A stretch of 64,000 bases of DNA, taken from the NCBI GenBank assembly GCA_000433475.1, contig HF993110.1, forward strand, positions 1-64,000, written 5' to 3'. Positions 14,997 through 24,821 of the stretch are shown here, one piece after another. Numbering within the stretch: position 1 is the first letter of the stretch; each line of letters begins with the position of its first letter. The notes beneath the pieces were generated by a model that ran no database searches, had not been told where the DNA came from, and was given only the letters and a program-made list of their open reading frames with translations. Position numbers and translations under genes: made by a program. This stretch comes from Mycoplasma sp. CAG:956. Lineage in GTDB: Bacteria > Bacillota_I > Bacilli_A > RF39 > UBA660.

Positions 14997-17336
14997 TTAT
15001 TCCTTTCCAAAGCCAGTAAATGATAGAGATAAACCACCAACAATATTACTAGAATGTTCACATCTACCATATTCACCAAATGTAAATACCATTAAGAATT
15101 CTTTTCTAGGAATAGCCTTCTTAATAGCTGGATAAATTTTATCTTCCATATTAGTTAATTGAAGTCCTAAACGACGTCCTCCACAGTGAACAAGAAAATA
15201 ACTTTCTGGAGTATTATCCATTAAATCATTTAATTTCTTAACAACACAAGCATTACTATCTAACATGCCTTCAGGAGTATTAGTTAAATGAATAATAGCT
15301 GTATTTTCTTCTAAGTTAGCACCAATATTCATAGATTTATCAACATTAGCAAACATTGGATGTCTAACAGCCGTAACATTACCAATTTGATCTTTTACTC
15401 CAAGTGGATTAAAGATTGTTTCTGTTAGTAAGTTATTACCCATCATATCTTCTATTCTTTTACCAGTCCAATCTGCATATACATCTAAAGCAGGTTTTCC
15501 ATTTATAGAAACTAATGTTCTCTTATCTTTAACTTCTGTAATTAAACCAGCATCTTTAGTTTCTACATAATTACCAGTATATAAGTTTTTAATCTCGGTA
15601 TCAGCATAAATTAAAGCCATAACACAACCATCAGCAAATGCCTCACCATTATATAGTAAACTCCATTTACCTTCTACTGTATTATCAGCAGCACTACCGC
15701 CAAACACAGGAACATCACCGATTACATCAGCAATACCTTTTAAGTATTCTTCTTCTTCTTTTGGTGAAGCACTTACAAATACATAACTTGGTTTTTCAAT
15801 GCAATTAGCTTCTTTAACAGCCTTAGTTGCTAATTTACGACCAATAGTACGTGCATCATCATTAGTCTTAGGTGAACCAGCTGCTACTACTCTAGCATCT
15901 CCACCTAATAACATCATACCAGAATATCCAGTAGGTTTATTTAAATAACCGTCTTGAGTACATATTGCAGCACTTGAAGTACAACCAACAATATCAATAT
16001 CTTTAAGGACACTCTTAACACCTTTCATTATTTCTTTTTGGTCTTGAACACAGCTTGTGAATAATAAACCAACTTGTGGATTTTCTATTTTATTAGCCAT
16101 TTTAGCAGTTTCAACACCACTTGTATAAGCATCTACATTTTCACTATAACCAACTTTAGTTTTCATAGTTTTTTTAACTCCTTTTCCTTCATAAGCCCTA
16201 TTAAATAGTTCGATAATGTCTTCCTTAGTAACTTCACGTGGATTACCACCAGTACAAGGATCAATCAAAGCTTTTCCAGCCATTTCTTCAAAACTATCTG
16301 GACTTACATTTAATTCTTTTAAAGTCATTGGTACTTTTAAAGTTTTTTCTAAATAACGAACTGCTCTAACAACAAGTTCTACACATTGTTTATCAGTTTT
16401 ACCAGTTGTTGTTAAACCAAAACTTTCTGCCATCTTACGATATCTATCATAAGCAACTTCTCCGTTCCACTCTAAAACATATGGTAAAAATAAACTACAG
16501 GCAATACCATGTGCAATATCATAAGTTGCCCCTAATTGATGAGCCATTGAATGAACAATACCAAGTCCAACATTAGAAAATCCCATACCAGCAATATATT
16601 CACTCATTGCCATTTGTTCTTGTGCATCACGTTCTTTATTAACTGACTTTACTAAATTTTTATAAGTCATTCCCATACTTTGTAAATGAAACATATCAGG
16701 AATTTCCCAGTGAGCCTTAGTAATATAACCTTCCATTGCATGAGTTAAAGCATCTAACCCTGTTGCAGCCGCTGTCATTCTTGGCATCTTACTCATTAAT
16801 TCTGTATCAATGATTGCTAAAACTGGAATATCATTTGTATCTACACAAACTCTTTTAACTTTACCAATTTCATCAGTAATTACATAATTAATTGTAACCT
16901 CGGCAGCAGTACCAGCAGTCGTTGGCAATGCAATTATAGGTAACGACTTATTCTTAGTATCAGCTACCCCTTCTAAAGAATTTATATCATAAAATTCTCT
17001 ATTATTAATAACAATACCAATACATTTAGCCGTATCAATAACACTACCACCACCAACAGCTATTAAACTATCAGCATGAAATTTCTTAGCAGCTCTTATA
17101 CCATCATGACAATTACTAATTGTTGGATTAGGTTTAACTTTATCAAAGACACTATACTTTATCTTAACTTCATCCAACAATTCAGTTACTTTACCAGTTA
17201 CCCCACATTTAACTAAATTTTCATCACTTACAACTAATATTCTTTTGAAATTTCTCTTTTTGATTTCTGGTACTAAATTTTCTCTAGCATTCCAACCAAA
17301 ATAAGAAGTTTCATTAAGAACCATTCTATTAGCCAT
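14997..17336 (-). CDS. Iron-containing alcohol dehydrogenase fused to a FIST sensor domain
   Basis: Residues 1-385 form a complete group III alcohol dehydrogenase related to FucO. GGGSVIDTAK at about 94-103 binds the nucleotide, and the metal ligands are in GLDALTHAMEG and the two-His segment GIVHSMAHQLGATYDIAHG. Residues from about 392 to 779 form a FIST_N/FIST_C module: KTKVGYSENVDAYTSG, GCTSSAAICTQDGY, PVFGGSAADN and, at the end, HCGGRRLGL and FTFGEYGRCEHSSNIVGG. FIST normally senses small ligands in signalling proteins. The fusion is in one open frame with no stop or shift. It probably makes the dehydrogenase ligand-regulated, which is inference. Confidence 0.9.
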   Translation of the reverse strand: MANRMVLNETSYFGWNARENLVPEIKKRNFKRILVVSDENLVKCGVTGKVTELLDEVKIKYSVFDKVKPNPTISNCHDGIRAAKKFHADSLIAVGGGSVIDTAKCIGIVINNREFYDINSLEGVADTKNKSLPIIALPTTAGTAAEVTINYVITDEIGKVKRVCVDTNDIPVLAIIDTELMSKMPRMTAAATGLDALTHAMEGYITKAHWEIPDMFHLQSMGMTYKNLVKSVNKERDAQEQMAMSEYIAGMGFSNVGLGIVHSMAHQLGATYDIAHGIACSLFLPYVLEWNGEVAYDRYRKMAESFGLTTTGKTDKQCVELVVRAVRYLEKTLKVPMTLKELNVSPDSFEEMAGKALIDPCTGGNPREVTKEDIIELFNRAYEGKGVKKTMKTKVGYSENVDAYTSGVETAKMANKIENPQVGLLFTSCVQDQKEIMKGVKSVLKDIDIVGCTSSAAICTQDGYLNKPTGYSGMMLLGGDARVVAAGSPKTNDDARTIGRKLATKAVKEANCIEKPSYVFVSASPKEEEEYLKGIADVIGDVPVFGGSAADNTVEGKWSLLYNGEAFADGCVMALIYADTEIKNLYTGNYVETKDAGLITEVKDKRTLVSINGKPALDVYADWTGKRIEDMMGNNLLTETIFNPLGVKDQIGNVTAVRHPMFANVDKSMNIGANLEENTAIIHLTNTPEGMLDSNACVVKKLNDLMDNTPESYFLVHCGGRRLGLQLTNMEDKIYPAIKKAIPRKEFLMVFTFGEYGRCEHSSNIVGGLSLSFTGFGKE

Positions 17337-17561
17337 ATCTTACCTCCTATTATGATTTAATTTTACCATAAAAATTAAAAAGAAACACAAAAGTTATGCA
17401 AAAAAGTTTCTAATATGTAAAAAAATGTCTATATTAAGTTTAGTTAATCATAAAACATCATTCTAAGTTAACTTATTTAATATAAACATTTTTATTTTAT
17501 ATAATTTTAAAGTATTGGTAATTTATATATTAATAATTTAAAAATTAAAATTTATTTTTTA

Positions 17562-20500
17562 CTAAACCTCATTATTATTTGCTTCAGTTATTTCTTCTTT
17601 ACTTACTTCATCTTTAATTAAGTTTAAGATATCAACTAAATAATAAACAAAATGCTTTGGTAAATTACCTATTGGTAAAGTAATATAAACATTATTTAAC
17701 ATCGACCTAAACTGTATTTTAGGGCAAATATTATAAATCTGCATAAATAATTTATCAAATTTAAGTTTTTTAGTAAGATTTGCTGGAATTTCTAATTCAA
17801 CAATCTTATTATTTTGAACAACTCTTTCTATATGTAAAGATAAAGCTAATTTTTCAAACCATTCCTCATACATATAAATCTTAATTTGTTCATTGATTTT
17901 ACCAAAACGGTCTTCTAATTCTTTTTGGATTTCTATTAACTTATCAAAACTATCAATCTCATTAATTTTTTGATGAATTTCAATCTTTAATGACTCATCT
18001 GATACATAAGAATCACTAATATGGGTATCTACATCAATTAAAGAATTATTAGATTTATCTTCGATTGGCTCTTCACCATTTAAACGTTTAACCTCATCAT
18101 CAACCATTTTCATGTATAAATCAAGTCCAACAGCATCAACAAACCCTGCTTGGTCGCTTCCTAAGATATCACCAGCACCACGTAAAGATAAGTCACGCAT
18201 TGCAATTCGATAGCCACTACCTAATTCAGTAAATTCTTTAATAGCTTCTAAACGTTTAACAGCTATTTCATTTAACATCTTATCTTTACTATACATAAGG
18301 TAAGCATAAGCAATTTTTGAACTTCTTCCAACCCGTCCTCTAATCTGGTACAACTGACTTAATCCAAAACGGTCTGCATCATAAATTATTAACGTGTTAG
18401 CATTTGATATATCAATTCCTGTTTCAATAATAGTTGTACATAGTAAAATATCATATTTGTGGTCAATAAAATCCTGCATAACATCTTCCATTTGAGATTT
18501 ATTCATTCTGCCATGGGCAATTACAATTCTAGCTTCAGGCACTAAATGCTCTAGTTCATCTTTCTTGCTTTCAATACTATCAATTCTATTATAAAGAACA
18601 AAAATCTGTCCATTACGTCCTAATTCTTTATAAATAGCATCCTTAACTACCATATCTTGTTCTTTTATAACATAAGTTTGAACTGGATACCTATTTACAG
18701 GAGCTGTATCAATTATCGATAAATCTCTTAAACCAGACATTGCCATTTTTAAAGTTCGTGGAATTGGTGTTGCTGAAAGAGTAAGGACATTAACATCATT
18801 TTTATATTTTTTAATTTTTTCTTTATGAGATACACCAAACCTTTGCTCTTCATCAACTACAAGTAATCCCAAATTCTTATAGCCAACATCATCACTTAAC
18901 AAACGATGAGTGCCAAAAACTATATCTATAGTTCCTTTTTTTAAACCATCTATTATTCTTTCTGCTTCTTTTTTCGTTGTAAAACGATTTAATAAAGCGA
19001 TTTCCACTGGAAAATTTTTAAATCTTTGTAAGGCATTTTCATATTGTTGATTACTTAAAATTGTAGTTGGGCATAAGTAAGCTACTTGAAAACCATTAAT
19101 AGCGGTCATAAACATAGCCCGAAAAGCTACTTCGGTTTTACCAAATCCTACATCTCCACACAATAAGCGGTCCATTGGTACTTTATTTTCTAAATCTTTT
19201 TTTACATCAAGAAATGCTTTTTGCTGATCAATTGTAGGTTCATATTTAAAATCAGCATCAAACATAACATCCATTGGGTCATCTTTAAACACTGGACCTG
19301 TTACTTTACTACGAGCAGCATATAATTTGATTAATTCTAAAGATATATCATGAATCTTCTTTTGCAAAGCCTTTTTGGTTTTAGCCCAAGCTGTACCATT
19401 TAACTTGCTTAAAACTGGTGCTACACCGTCTTTTGATGAATATTTAAATATTGTACTAATTTTTTCCACAGGAACATAAATTTTATCATTATCAGCATAT
19501 ATTATTTGTAAGTAATCTTTAACAACACCATTCTTAGTTAAAGAAATAACCCCTTGGTACTGTCCAATTCCATGAATTGTATGTACAACATAATCACCAA
19601 CTTGTAATTGGTCAAATCCTTTGATTTTTTTACCAATTTTATAACTATTTTTATACTTTATTTCACGATTATTTATTTTTTCTATATCATACTCGCCAAT
19701 AACAACGTATTTATCAAATTCAAAACCATTATTAATCTTCTTATTTAAAATATTTACTCTTTCAGTAAATAAGTGCTCTTCATCAACAACTCTAGTTACA
19801 TGAAACATTTCTTTAATAAAATCAATTTCAGCTTTCCTAGATAAACAAAAAATCACAGTCTTTTTATCTTCTAATTTTTTATTTACAAATTCTCGTAACA
19901 ATTGAAAATTAGAATTAAAATTATCTAAAGTATTACTTTGATACACTAATGCTTTATTTCTATTATTAATAAATTTATTAAGATATATAACATCCTTTAT
20001 ATTAATATCTTCTAATTCAAACATTAAATTTTTATCAGTATCATTTTCTTTTTTATAAGTTAAAATTTCTTCTGATAATTTTTCATATCCTAAATCTATT
20101 CCCTCTTTATCTATCTCAAATACCATTGGTATATCTAAATAATCCAGTATTGAACTCTTGACTGAAGTTGTAATTTCTTGATAAGGAAGACAAGTTATTT
20201 CTGTTATTTCTTTAATAGACATCTGAGTATTTTCATCAAAGAAACGAATAGACTCAATTTCGTTACCAAAAAATTCTATTCTAATAGGATGTTCTTGTTC
20301 AATCAAAAATAAATCGATAACATATCCTCTAACTGCATATTCTCCAGTAGAAGTAACTAAAGTATCCCTTTTATATCCAAAAGAATCTAAAACCTCCAAA
20401 ATTTTATCTCGATTAATAGACATGCCTGTTTGTAATTTAAATTCTAATTTATTAGCTGACTTATAATCCGGAAGATATCTTAACAATCCCATTAAATTAG

Positions 20501-20810
20501 TTACAACAATTTTACGATTATTCTCTTTTAAAACATTAATGGTTTCCAACCTTTTAATTTTTAGTTCTGGAGAAATAGCAAGTGCAACAGAAGCAACAAA
20601 ATCATCCATGGGAAATAATAGACAATCGTCTGTATAAGTTGATATTGAATCAAAATATTTATTAGCTTCATATAATGTATTAGTTATAATTAAAATATTT
20701 TTATTAGTTTTTTGAAAATAATTAAGAATGTAAAAAATGTTCAACTCTGGTGTTAAACCAACTATTTCACTTTCATTTTGATATTTAAAATAATTATTTA
20801 AAAAGTCCAT
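17562..20810 (-). CDS. mfd: Transcription-repair coupling factor Mfd
   Basis: Mfd removes RNA polymerase stalled at lesions and recruits UvrA. At 1082 residues it is slightly short for the family. The UvrB-like N-terminal module comes first, then the RNA polymerase interaction domain (QLQVGDYVVHTIHGIGQYQG at about 400). The translocase motors follow, with GDVGFGKTEVAFRA (about 550), DEEQRFG (about 650), IETGIDISNANTLI (about 790) and QLYQIRGRVGRS (about 815), and the TRCF C-terminal domain ends the protein. It is followed by pth on its upstream side, the reverse-strand equivalent of Bacillus pth-fin-mfd without fin. Confidence 0.97.
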   Translation of the reverse strand: MDFLNNYFKYQNESEIVGLTPELNIFYILNYFQKTNKNILIITNTLYEANKYFDSISTYTDDCLLFPMDDFVASVALAISPELKIKRLETINVLKENNRKIVVTNLMGLLRYLPDYKSANKLEFKLQTGMSINRDKILEVLDSFGYKRDTLVTSTGEYAVRGYVIDLFLIEQEHPIRIEFFGNEIESIRFFDENTQMSIKEITEITCLPYQEITTSVKSSILDYLDIPMVFEIDKEGIDLGYEKLSEEILTYKKENDTDKNLMFELEDINIKDVIYLNKFINNRNKALVYQSNTLDNFNSNFQLLREFVNKKLEDKKTVIFCLSRKAEIDFIKEMFHVTRVVDEEHLFTERVNILNKKINNGFEFDKYVVIGEYDIEKINNREIKYKNSYKIGKKIKGFDQLQVGDYVVHTIHGIGQYQGVISLTKNGVVKDYLQIIYADNDKIYVPVEKISTIFKYSSKDGVAPVLSKLNGTAWAKTKKALQKKIHDISLELIKLYAARSKVTGPVFKDDPMDVMFDADFKYEPTIDQQKAFLDVKKDLENKVPMDRLLCGDVGFGKTEVAFRAMFMTAINGFQVAYLCPTTILSNQQYENALQRFKNFPVEIALLNRFTTKKEAERIIDGLKKGTIDIVFGTHRLLSDDVGYKNLGLLVVDEEQRFGVSHKEKIKKYKNDVNVLTLSATPIPRTLKMAMSGLRDLSIIDTAPVNRYPVQTYVIKEQDMVVKDAIYKELGRNGQIFVLYNRIDSIESKKDELEHLVPEARIVIAHGRMNKSQMEDVMQDFIDHKYDILLCTTIIETGIDISNANTLIIYDADRFGLSQLYQIRGRVGRSSKIAYAYLMYSKDKMLNEIAVKRLEAIKEFTELGSGYRIAMRDLSLRGAGDILGSDQAGFVDAVGLDLYMKMVDDEVKRLNGEEPIEDKSNNSLIDVDTHISDSYVSDESLKIEIHQKINEIDSFDKLIEIQKELEDRFGKINEQIKIYMYEEWFEKLALSLHIERVVQNNKIVELEIPANLTKKLKFDKLFMQIYNICPKIQFRSMLNNVYITLPIGNLPKHFVYYLVDILNLIKDEVSKEEITEANNNEV

Positions 20811-20823
20811 AATAATACCCTAT

Positions 20824-21375
20824 CTATCTTCGATTATAATTTGCCATACAATAATTAATATCTTGGGCAATAAAATCATTTATAATATTATTAAATATTT
20901 GTGTTTTATTTTCAAATAATTTTAAGTCATCTTTATTAAAATGACCTAATACATAATCTTTTGTATCAATACTACGATCATGAGCAATACCTATTTTTAA
21001 TCTTGGAATTTTTTGAGTTCCTAAATTATTTATTATTGATTTAATACCATTATGCCCACCAGCAGAACTATCAAATTTTAAACGATACTGCATATATGGT
21101 AAATCTAAATCATCTTGAATTATTAAAATATCTTCGATACTAATATCAAAATATTTAACATATTTAATTACACAATTACCGGAAAGATTCATATATGTAA
21201 GCGGCTTTAAAAAAATCACTTTTTCTCCGTTTACATTTTGTTGACAGTACATTCCGTTAAATTTTTCTTTCCATAAATTATTTCCCGGGAAATAATTTAA
21301 TACCATAAAACCAATGTTATGTCTTGTATTTTCATATTCTTTTCCTGGATTGCCTAATCCAACTATTAATTTCAT
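20824..21375 (-). CDS. pth: Peptidyl-tRNA hydrolase
   Basis: Pth recycles peptidyl-tRNAs released prematurely from ribosomes. The 183-residue protein has the family motifs GLGNPGKEYENTRHNIGF with the catalytic His at 20, PLTYMNLSGN at about 57-66, QDDLDLP at about 90 and SAGGHNGIKS at about 107. Residues 28-34 (NYFPGNN) are encoded by a perfect Noc-binding palindrome, the same peptide seen in HolB and DnaX. It lies in a surface region where pth sequences vary, so function is probably intact. Confidence 0.96.
   Translation of the reverse strand: MKLIVGLGNPGKEYENTRHNIGFMVLNYFPGNNLWKEKFNGMYCQQNVNGEKVIFLKPLTYMNLSGNCVIKYVKYFDISIEDILIIQDDLDLPYMQYRLKFDSSAGGHNGIKSIINNLGTQKIPRLKIGIAHDRSIDTKDYVLGHFNKDDLKLFENKTQIFNNIINDFIAQDINYCMANYNRR
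21279..21294. promoter_or_regulatory. Noc-binding site inside pth
   Basis: TATTTCCCGGGAAATA matches the known Noc-binding consensus at every base. The palindrome extends outward to about 26 bp. The site is in the coding sequence and encodes NYFPGNN. Confidence 0.9.
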
Positions 21376-21387
21376 TTCTACAACTCC

Positions 21388-22092
21388 TTACTTAAAAATG
21401 TCTTTATAAGTATTTCTATTTGAAATATTAAGCGGCGGATTAATTATTACACCATCTGCACCATTTTTAGTTGCCTTTATTAAAACCATAACAGCAGGCT
21501 TATCAAAACTAGAATAAACCAACTGTATTTTTTTTATACTAAATTTATATTTATTTAAAACATTTATTATTTCTATTAATCGCTCAGGACGATGTACAAG
21601 ATATAAAGGTGCCCTATTTTTTAATAAATATTTTGCTGTCATAACAATTTGTTCTAAGTTAGTAGCAATTTCATGACGGGCAATTCTTTTACCTTCATCA
21701 TCATTTAAATACGAACCTTCATTAATTTTAAAATATGGAGGATTACATGTTATAGCATCTACAGTTTCAGGCAAAATATACTCCAAAGCTGTACTTAAAT
21801 TATCATTAATTATTTTAATTTGATTTTCTAAATTATTCAACAAAACAGAATTGTAAGCAAGTGTTGAAACTTGTTTTTGTATTTCAAAACCAATAATTTG
21901 GCATTTATATTTTGTAGATAAAATTAGAGGAACAGCAGCATTGCCAGTACAAAAATCCACAATTAAATTACTATTCCACCTTATATCTACAAATTCCGCC
22001 AAAAGTATACTATCTATAGAAAATTTAAATAAATTCTTAGCTTGGTATATTTTCATCCCATAATCATATAAGTCATTCTTTTCTATTTCCAT
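21388..22092 (-). CDS. tRNA1(Val) adenine-37 N6-methyltransferase-like protein (YabB/TrmN6)
   Basis: This Rossmann-fold methyltransferase of about 234 residues has VDFCTGNAAVPLILSTK as the SAM site and the N6-adenine catalytic tetrapeptide in CNPPYFK. It matches the YabB/TrmN6 group, which methylates A37 of some tRNAs. The holB-ricT-trmN6 order is the one in Bacillus, but yabA, the replication-initiation brake usually between ricT and yabB, is missing here. Translation probably starts at ATG 22092 inside the end of ricT; a TTG at 22101 is an alternative. Confidence 0.85.
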   Translation of the reverse strand: MEIEKNDLYDYGMKIYQAKNLFKFSIDSILLAEFVDIRWNSNLIVDFCTGNAAVPLILSTKYKCQIIGFEIQKQVSTLAYNSVLLNNLENQIKIINDNLSTALEYILPETVDAITCNPPYFKINEGSYLNDDEGKRIARHEIATNLEQIVMTAKYLLKNRAPLYLVHRPERLIEIINVLNKYKFSIKKIQLVYSSFDKPAVMVLIKATKNGADGVIINPPLNISNRNTYKDIFK

Positions 22093-22861
22093 TATCTGCA
22101 ACCTTAATTTCTTTTAATTCATTATTAATATTAACTGTATATTTTAAATTTAAGACATCTTCACTTACTACTTTGCCTATTCCATATTCTGTTTCAACCA
22201 TTTTTCCAACTTCTGGAAGCTGCTTACGACATTCAGTATAATTATCATTTTCATAAGTTAAACAACACATTAAACGACCACAAGCACCATTTATCTTTGA
22301 TGGATTTAAGGCTAAGCCTTGGTTCTTAGCCATATTCATACTAATTGAATCTAACTTATCTAAAAAACTAGTACAACATAAGCGACGACCACAAGGTCCA
22401 ATACCATCAATCAACTTAGCTTTATCACGAGCTCCTATTTGTCTTAATTCTACTCTTAACTTGTATTTCCCTGCTATAGCTTTAGCAAGTTCGCGGAAGT
22501 CAATTCTTTCATCAGCCACAAACTGATATAATAAATGTTTATTATCTAAAGTTACATCTGCACTAATAAAATTCATACCTAAATCTAATTTTAAAGCTTC
22601 TTGTTTAGCAAATCTTAACATATCTTCACTTAAACGTAAATTTTTCAAATAATTATTATAATCTTTTTTATTTGCTTTCCTTATTATATATATGTCATTT
22701 ATTTCAATATCAATTTTATTATTTATCGCATTAACTCTACCATACTGTTCACCACGACTTGTTTTAACTATAACATTATCACTAACTAAATATTTCCCAG
22801 AATTTGATAAAGCATTAATAATTTTTTTATCTTCAACTAATACTTGATAAATTTCATTCAT
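22073..22861 (-). CDS. ricT: RicT (YaaT) PSP1-domain protein
   Basis: RicT is the PSP1-domain member of the RicA-RicF-RicT complex, which carries iron-sulfur clusters and adjusts RNase Y activity, competence and sporulation. The 262-residue protein has SRGEQYGRVNAI near the N-terminus and the two hallmark Cys motifs GPCGRRLCCTSF (about 149-160) and GACGRLMCCLTYE (about 186-198). It overlaps holB at its start by 8 bp and trmN6 at its end, so all three are translationally linked. RicA and RicF are not in the window. Confidence 0.93.
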   Translation of the reverse strand: MNEIYQVLVEDKKIINALSNSGKYLVSDNVIVKTSRGEQYGRVNAINNKIDIEINDIYIIRKANKKDYNNYLKNLRLSEDMLRFAKQEALKLDLGMNFISADVTLDNKHLLYQFVADERIDFRELAKAIAGKYKLRVELRQIGARDKAKLIDGIGPCGRRLCCTSFLDKLDSISMNMAKNQGLALNPSKINGACGRLMCCLTYENDNYTECRKQLPEVGKMVETEYGIGKVVSEDVLNLKYTVNINNELKEIKVADNGNRKE

Positions 22862-23672
22862 TCAATTTCCTCATCTCTATCACAAAATAATCTAATAATA
22901 ACTCTAAATTCACATTTTGTTTTATCATTACTAAAACTTTACGAACAATTTCTATTTGCAAAGTATATTTTTTTAAATTTTTATCCACAGAATTATTTCC
23001 CGGGAAATAATTTGCTTTTATTTTTTCCATTAATTGATGTAAAATTTCTATAAATAAATTATTTATGTCCTGTCTAGTTGTTAAAGTATTTAAAATTAAT
23101 GTTTTATTTAATAAAAATGAATTATCATTTTCTATTTTTTCTAAATATTCATTTGCTATTATATTAATCTTTTCATCACTTTTACTTTTATCATCATATA
23201 TAAATTTTATATTTTGACAACGGCTTATAATAGTATCCAACATTTTTTCTTTGTTATTAGTTACTAAAAAACCAATAATATGATCTGTTGGCTCTTCCAA
23301 AAATTTAAGAATACTATTTGCTGAAGAAGCATTCATTAATTCAGCATTCATAATAACATAGGAATTATATTTTGAATAAACAGGCTTCATACTAAATTGG
23401 TCTTGTAATTCTTGTAATTGGTTTTTTTTAATACTCATACCATCTGGTTCAATAATCATCAAACTAGGTAAATTATTTAAATCAATTAATTTACATAGAT
23501 TACATTTAGTACAATTTTCATTATACTTTTCTGAACAATTAATATATTTAATAAATAATTTAATATCTTCTAAACATAAATCTATATTATTAGTTTCAAC
23601 CAAAAAAGCATGAGATAGTCTTCCAATCTCATATTTATCAATCAAATTTTGTATCATTTTAAAACTACTCAT
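22854..23672 (-). CDS. holB: DNA polymerase III delta-prime subunit
   Basis: The delta-prime subunit is a clamp-loader component. This 272-residue protein is an AAA+ clamp-loader subunit with a zinc cluster (CSEKYNENCTKCNLC, about residues 46-60), the SRC-type sensor segment TIISRCQNIKF at about 149, and LKFLEEPTDHIIGF. Walker A is degenerate, as expected for delta-prime. Residues near 220 (NYFPGNNSVDKN) are encoded by a Noc-binding palindrome next to a perfect DnaA box, and the same peptide pattern occurs in DnaX. Confidence 0.93.
   Translation of the reverse strand: MSSFKMIQNLIDKYEIGRLSHAFLVETNNIDLCLEDIKLFIKYINCSEKYNENCTKCNLCKLIDLNNLPSLMIIEPDGMSIKKNQLQELQDQFSMKPVYSKYNSYVIMNAELMNASSANSILKFLEEPTDHIIGFLVTNNKEKMLDTIISRCQNIKFIYDDKSKSDEKINIIANEYLEKIENDNSFLLNKTLILNTLTTRQDINNLFIEILHQLMEKIKANYFPGNNSVDKNLKKYTLQIEIVRKVLVMIKQNVNLELLLDYFVIEMRKLNE
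22981..23009. promoter_or_regulatory. Noc-binding site with adjacent DnaA box inside holB
   Basis: TTATCCACA (22981-22989) is a perfect DnaA box. TATTTCCCGGGAAATA (22994-23009) is a perfect Noc-binding site four bases away. Both are within coding sequence and together encode NYFPGNNSVDKN on the minus strand. Confidence 0.88.
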
Positions 23673-23689
23673 ACTTCATCTCCATACTA

Positions 23690-23875
23690 CTATATTACAA
23701 AAAATTTTATTATTATTAAAGATATAATTCCAAAAGCACCAAATAAATAAGTTATCATTAAATTAATATAATTAATAGGAATAATTATCCCTACATATTT
23801 TAACATAGTATTTAATCCAAATAATAATAAAAAAGAAAAAATCAATTTTTTTAATATTTTTATAAAATTATGCAT
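23690..23875 (-). CDS. BofA-like pro-sigma-K processing inhibitor
   Basis: This small membrane protein of about 61 residues has two hydrophobic segments around GLNTMLKYVGIIIPINYINLMITYLFGAFGIISL. The GI-x-IPIN...G-x-x-G pattern is the signature of BofA. In B. subtilis BofA holds SpoIVFB inactive during sporulation, and bofA lies close to recR, as here (next gene downstream). GGTGAT precedes ATG 23875; a longer TTG start at 23887 is less likely. Confidence 0.75.
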   Translation of the reverse strand: MHNFIKILKKLIFSFLLLFGLNTMLKYVGIIIPINYINLMITYLFGAFGIISLIIIKFFVI

Positions 23876-23913
23876 CAAAATCACCAATTCAATATATGAT
23901 ATATATTTATATT

Positions 23914-24516
23914 TTATGTAATATTTTTTCTTTCACTCAAAGCATTTAACAAAGTTAATTCATCTAAATAATCAATATCTACTCCCATGGGAATACCATA
24001 AGATAAACGTGATATTTTAACATTAGGATATTTTTCTAAAGTTTTCTTTAAATATAATGTTGTTGTTTCTCCTTCAATAGAAGGTTTCAAAGCGATAATT
24101 AGTTCAACTGCAGACATATTCTTAATACGTTCAATTAATCCAAATATATTAATATCCTCGGGTCCAATATCATCTATAGGAGAAATCAATCCATTCAATA
24201 CATGATATTTCCCATTAAACTTTCCAGTTTTTTCAAAAGCAAAAACACCTTTATAATCTTCTAAAACACATATTATATTACTATCTCTAGATTCACTTGA
24301 ACAAATTGGACAAATTTCTAATTCAGTTAAGCAACCGCATATTGGGCATGGATGTAATTTTAATTTTGCATTACACATTGCATCGGCAAAAGCACTAACA
24401 TCATCTGTATTAATGTCTAAAAGTGCTAAAGCCATCCGCTCCGCACTTTTTTCACCAATACCTGGTAACTTTTTAAAATATTCAATTAAATCCATTAATA
24501 CTTTTGGATATATCAT
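23914..24516 (-). CDS. recR: Recombination protein RecR
   Basis: RecR forms a DNA clamp and acts with RecF and RecO to load RecA on gaps. The 200-residue protein has the helix-hairpin-helix LPGIGEKSAERMALALL (about 17-33), the Cys4 zinc finger CPICGCLTELEICPIC (about 57-72) and a TOPRIM domain (ICVLEDYKGVFAFEKTG, then ALKPSIEGETTTLYL). Start and stop abut ebfC (1-bp overlap), as in the dnaX-ebfC-recR operon of most bacteria. Confidence 0.97.
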   Translation of the reverse strand: MIYPKVLMDLIEYFKKLPGIGEKSAERMALALLDINTDDVSAFADAMCNAKLKLHPCPICGCLTELEICPICSSESRDSNIICVLEDYKGVFAFEKTGKFNGKYHVLNGLISPIDDIGPEDINIFGLIERIKNMSAVELIIALKPSIEGETTTLYLKKTLEKYPNVKISRLSYGIPMGVDIDYLDELTLLNALSERKNIT

Positions 24517-24809
24517 TAGAATAAACCATTAAACATACTGCCATATTGTCCCATCGCACTTTCCATAGCAGCATCAACTTGTTCCATTGCTTTATTTGTT
24601 GCAATAACTATCATATCTTGTAAAATATCTAAATCATCTGCGGCAACATTAGAAGAAAATTCTACTTTTTGTAGTTCTTTTTTGCCATTTACAGTAACAG
24701 TTACTAGTTCACTTGAACCAACAAAAATTTTCTTTTCAACTTCTTCCTTTTTTTTCATAATATCTCTTTGCATTCTTTGGGCTTGTGCCATTAAATTTTG
24801 CATATTCAT
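24516..24809 (-). CDS. ebfC: Nucleoid-associated protein EbfC/YaaK
   Basis: This 97-residue YbaB/EbfC-family protein forms a DNA-binding tweezer-like dimer. The sequence MNMQNLMAQAQRMQRDIMKK followed by VTVTVNGKKELQKVEF is typical, and the C-terminus is Met-rich. It sits between dnaX and recR, the universal position of the gene. Confidence 0.95.
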   Translation of the reverse strand: MNMQNLMAQAQRMQRDIMKKKEEVEKKIFVGSSELVTVTVNGKKELQKVEFSSNVAADDLDILQDMIVIATNKAMEQVDAAMESAMGQYGSMFNGLF

Positions 24810-24821
24810 AATAAAATCTCC

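Noticed and set aside
17337..17561. A regulatory RNA between the ADH-FIST gene and mfd
   Set aside because: The 225 bp are very AT-rich with no stable helix, clear promoter or terminator that I can support.
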